Shown: positions 5,709 to 6,699 of the stretch, in pieces | How the letters are laid out: every line of letters begins with the position of its first letter | Numbering within the stretch: the first letter of the stretch is position 1 | From: Rikenellaceae bacterium | GTDB taxonomy: Bacteria > Bacteroidota > Bacteroidia > Bacteroidales > Rikenellaceae | NCBI GenBank assembly: GCA_021203585.1 | Contig: JAJQAW010000003.1 | Span: forward strand, 1 to 6,699 | Reading direction: 5' to 3' | Length of the DNA stretch: 6,699 bases | Program-made: the position numbers and the translations under genes | The notes under the pieces: generated by a model | Told to the model about the DNA's origin: nothing | Databases searched by the model: none | The model's input: only the letters and a program-made list of their open reading frames with translations

Positions 5709-6548
5709 ATGAATCGATCCGATCATACACAACCGGCTTCTATACTCGTTGCAGCTTCTCCGTCGCAGCCGGAAAGGGTGGCGGCAGAGATTCAGGATTA
5801 TGTACATGTGGTGCTGGCTATCAGTACCTTGTTGATGGAGTCCGGAGCTCATTGCAACCGCATCGAACGGAATATCCAGCGCATCGCTGAACGGGCCGGC
5901 TATTGTACCGACCTGTTAATGTCTTTTACGGCCATTACAGTCTCGGCAACCGATCGGAACGATCCGGGACGAACGGCTACCGGATTAAAAAGAGTGCACC
6001 ACCACGGCATCCATTTCGGAATCGTCACCCGAATCAGTCATTTGAGCTGGAGTTTTTATGAAGGAAGTCTTTCTTTCGAGGAACTGCAGGAAGGAGTGGA
6101 GCGCATCCGCCTTACGCCGCGCTATAACCCGTGGGCTGTCCGTGCGATGGTGGGTATTGCCTGCGGGTGCCTGTGTTTTCTCAACGGCGGAAATACGGTA
6201 GATGCCGTTTTTGCCGGAAGCGGTGCTTTTGCAGGATTGCTGTTGCGGCAAACGATGAATAAAGCAGGCTTTAACCTGCTCATGGGAGTGCTGTTCGCTT
6301 CATTAGTCAGTACGGCCATCTCTTCTCTGGATGCAGTTTTGGGTCTGGGACTTCGGCCGGAAGCAGCTGTGGCCACAACCGTGTTGTATCTGGTGCCCGG
6401 TATTCCGCTGATTAACTGTGTGATCGATCTGGTAGAAGGTTATTATCCGCCGGGTATCGCCCGCGGAGTGTTCGGAAGTGCGGTATTGTTTTGTATCGCC
6501 GTCGGTATGTTTGTTTGCATGACCCTGATCGGGATAAATTACTATTGA
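5709..6548 (+). CDS. Threonine/serine exporter, ThrE N-terminal-type subunit (DUF1212)
   Basis: Inner-membrane protein of the ThrE family, which exports threonine and serine; in Bacteroidota the transporter is commonly split into two proteins. With the ATG at 5709 it has 279 residues. The cytoplasmic N-terminal domain (to about residue 155) includes LLMESGAHCNRIERNI, corresponding to the family's conserved ESGAxxxRxE segment. Five hydrophobic segments follow, at roughly 157-176, 180-197, 205-223, 231-253 and 258-277, with VPGIPLIN in the fourth, a hallmark of PF06738. An upstream TTG at 5658 would add 17 residues, but it lies inside the terminator hairpin of the preceding gene, so 5709 is chosen. 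The next gene starts one base after the TGA, implying translational coupling. The export substrate is inferred from the family only. Confidence 0.88.
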   Translation: MNRSDHTQPASILVAASPSQPERVAAEIQDYVHVVLAISTLLMESGAHCNRIERNIQRIAERAGYCTDLLMSFTAITVSATDRNDPGRTATGLKRVHHHGIHFGIVTRISHLSWSFYEGSLSFEELQEGVERIRLTPRYNPWAVRAMVGIACGCLCFLNGGNTVDAVFAGSGAFAGLLLRQTMNKAGFNLLMGVLFASLVSTAISSLDAVLGLGLRPEAAVATTVLYLVPGIPLINCVIDLVEGYYPPGIARGVFGSAVLFCIAVGMFVCMTLIGINYY

Positions 6549-6549
6549 G

Positions 6550-6699
6550 ATGGTGCTGGAAGTTTTGCAGGACGCGTTGTTGAGTTTTTTCGTGGCCGCC
6601 GGGTTTGCTTTTTTGTTTGAAACTCCGCTAAAAGCTATTCCCGTCGCCGGAATCCTGGGCGGAATGGGGCATTGCCTTCGGTTTATCTTGTTGTCCTGG
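6550..6699 (+). CDS. Threonine/serine exporter, ThrE C-terminal-type subunit (truncated by window end)
   Basis: Start of the small partner of the preceding exporter subunit (ThrE_2 type, PF12821). The frame is open from ATG 6550 to the window end, 50 residues. It has a hydrophobic first helix (about residues 9-24), then FETPLKAIPVAGILGGMGH, which matches the usual N-terminus of these proteins: a helix, a short segment with a proline, and a G-H-x-x-R motif (here GHCLRF). The family protein is normally about 150 residues with four or five membrane segments, so roughly two thirds lie outside the window. It starts one base after the upstream stop, so the two halves should be made together and form one transporter in the membrane. 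Identification rests on the short fragment plus the gene pairing. Confidence 0.82.
   Translation, partial: MVLEVLQDALLSFFVAAGFAFLFETPLKAIPVAGILGGMGHCLRFILLSW

Noticed and set aside
1..6699. tRNA, rRNA, riboswitch, CRISPR array, insertion sequence or toxin-antitoxin pair
   Set aside because: Reading both strands, I saw no cloverleaf with a CCA-type end, no regularly spaced repeats, no transposase motif and no paired small ORFs of that kind.

Overview
The window looks like chromosomal DNA of a member of the phylum Bacteroidota, probably order Bacteroidales. The case rests on three things: promoter-like sites of the Bacteroidota type (TAnnTTTG at -7) in place of E. coli-type -35/-10 boxes, weak or absent Shine-Dalgarno sequences, and family variants familiar from gut Bacteroidales (split threonine/serine exporter, adenosine-kinase-like PfkB protein, M20C dipeptidase, IS1096-passenger/pRiA4b ORF-3-like protein). 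Base composition is close to balanced by eye. Genus cannot be fixed from the sequence alone. I see no rRNA, tRNA, CRISPR array, insertion sequence or prophage.

Layout. Positions 2-1886 read rightward: the 3' two thirds of a class I mannose-6-phosphate isomerase, a dCMP deaminase two bases later, then a secreted protein of unknown function split by an in-frame TAA. Positions 1972-4919 read leftward: an M20C dipeptidase (transcribed first), an HU-type DNA-binding protein, and a PfkB-family kinase broken by two compensating single-base indels. From 5123 rightward: an IS1096-passenger/pRiA4b ORF-3-like protein, an intrinsic terminator, and the two halves of a split ThrE-type exporter, the second cut off by the window end.

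Most of this is housekeeping metabolism: sugar-phosphate interconversion, dUMP supply for dTMP, dipeptide breakdown, nucleoid structure, nucleoside or sugar phosphorylation, and amino-acid export. I see no new multi-gene system. The most interesting points are local. Three reading-frame lesions fall between 1578 and 2526: one nonsense codon and two indels in G/C runs, one of them a G8 tract. The HU gene has a near-perfect hairpin immediately upstream of its start codon. In the HU/kinase spacer, the loop of the apparent HU terminator is also the likely -7 element of the kinase promoter. The conserved protein sequence inside and beyond the lesions suggests very recent mutations or consensus errors, not long-decayed genes.

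Spacers: 1887-1971 (convergent ends) holds only 4-5 bp dyads and no clear terminator. 2956-3038 holds the terminator/promoter element. 3315-3467 holds a probable dipeptidase terminator and the HU leader hairpin. 4920-5122 is a divergent promoter region. No gene-free stretch exceeds about 210 bases.
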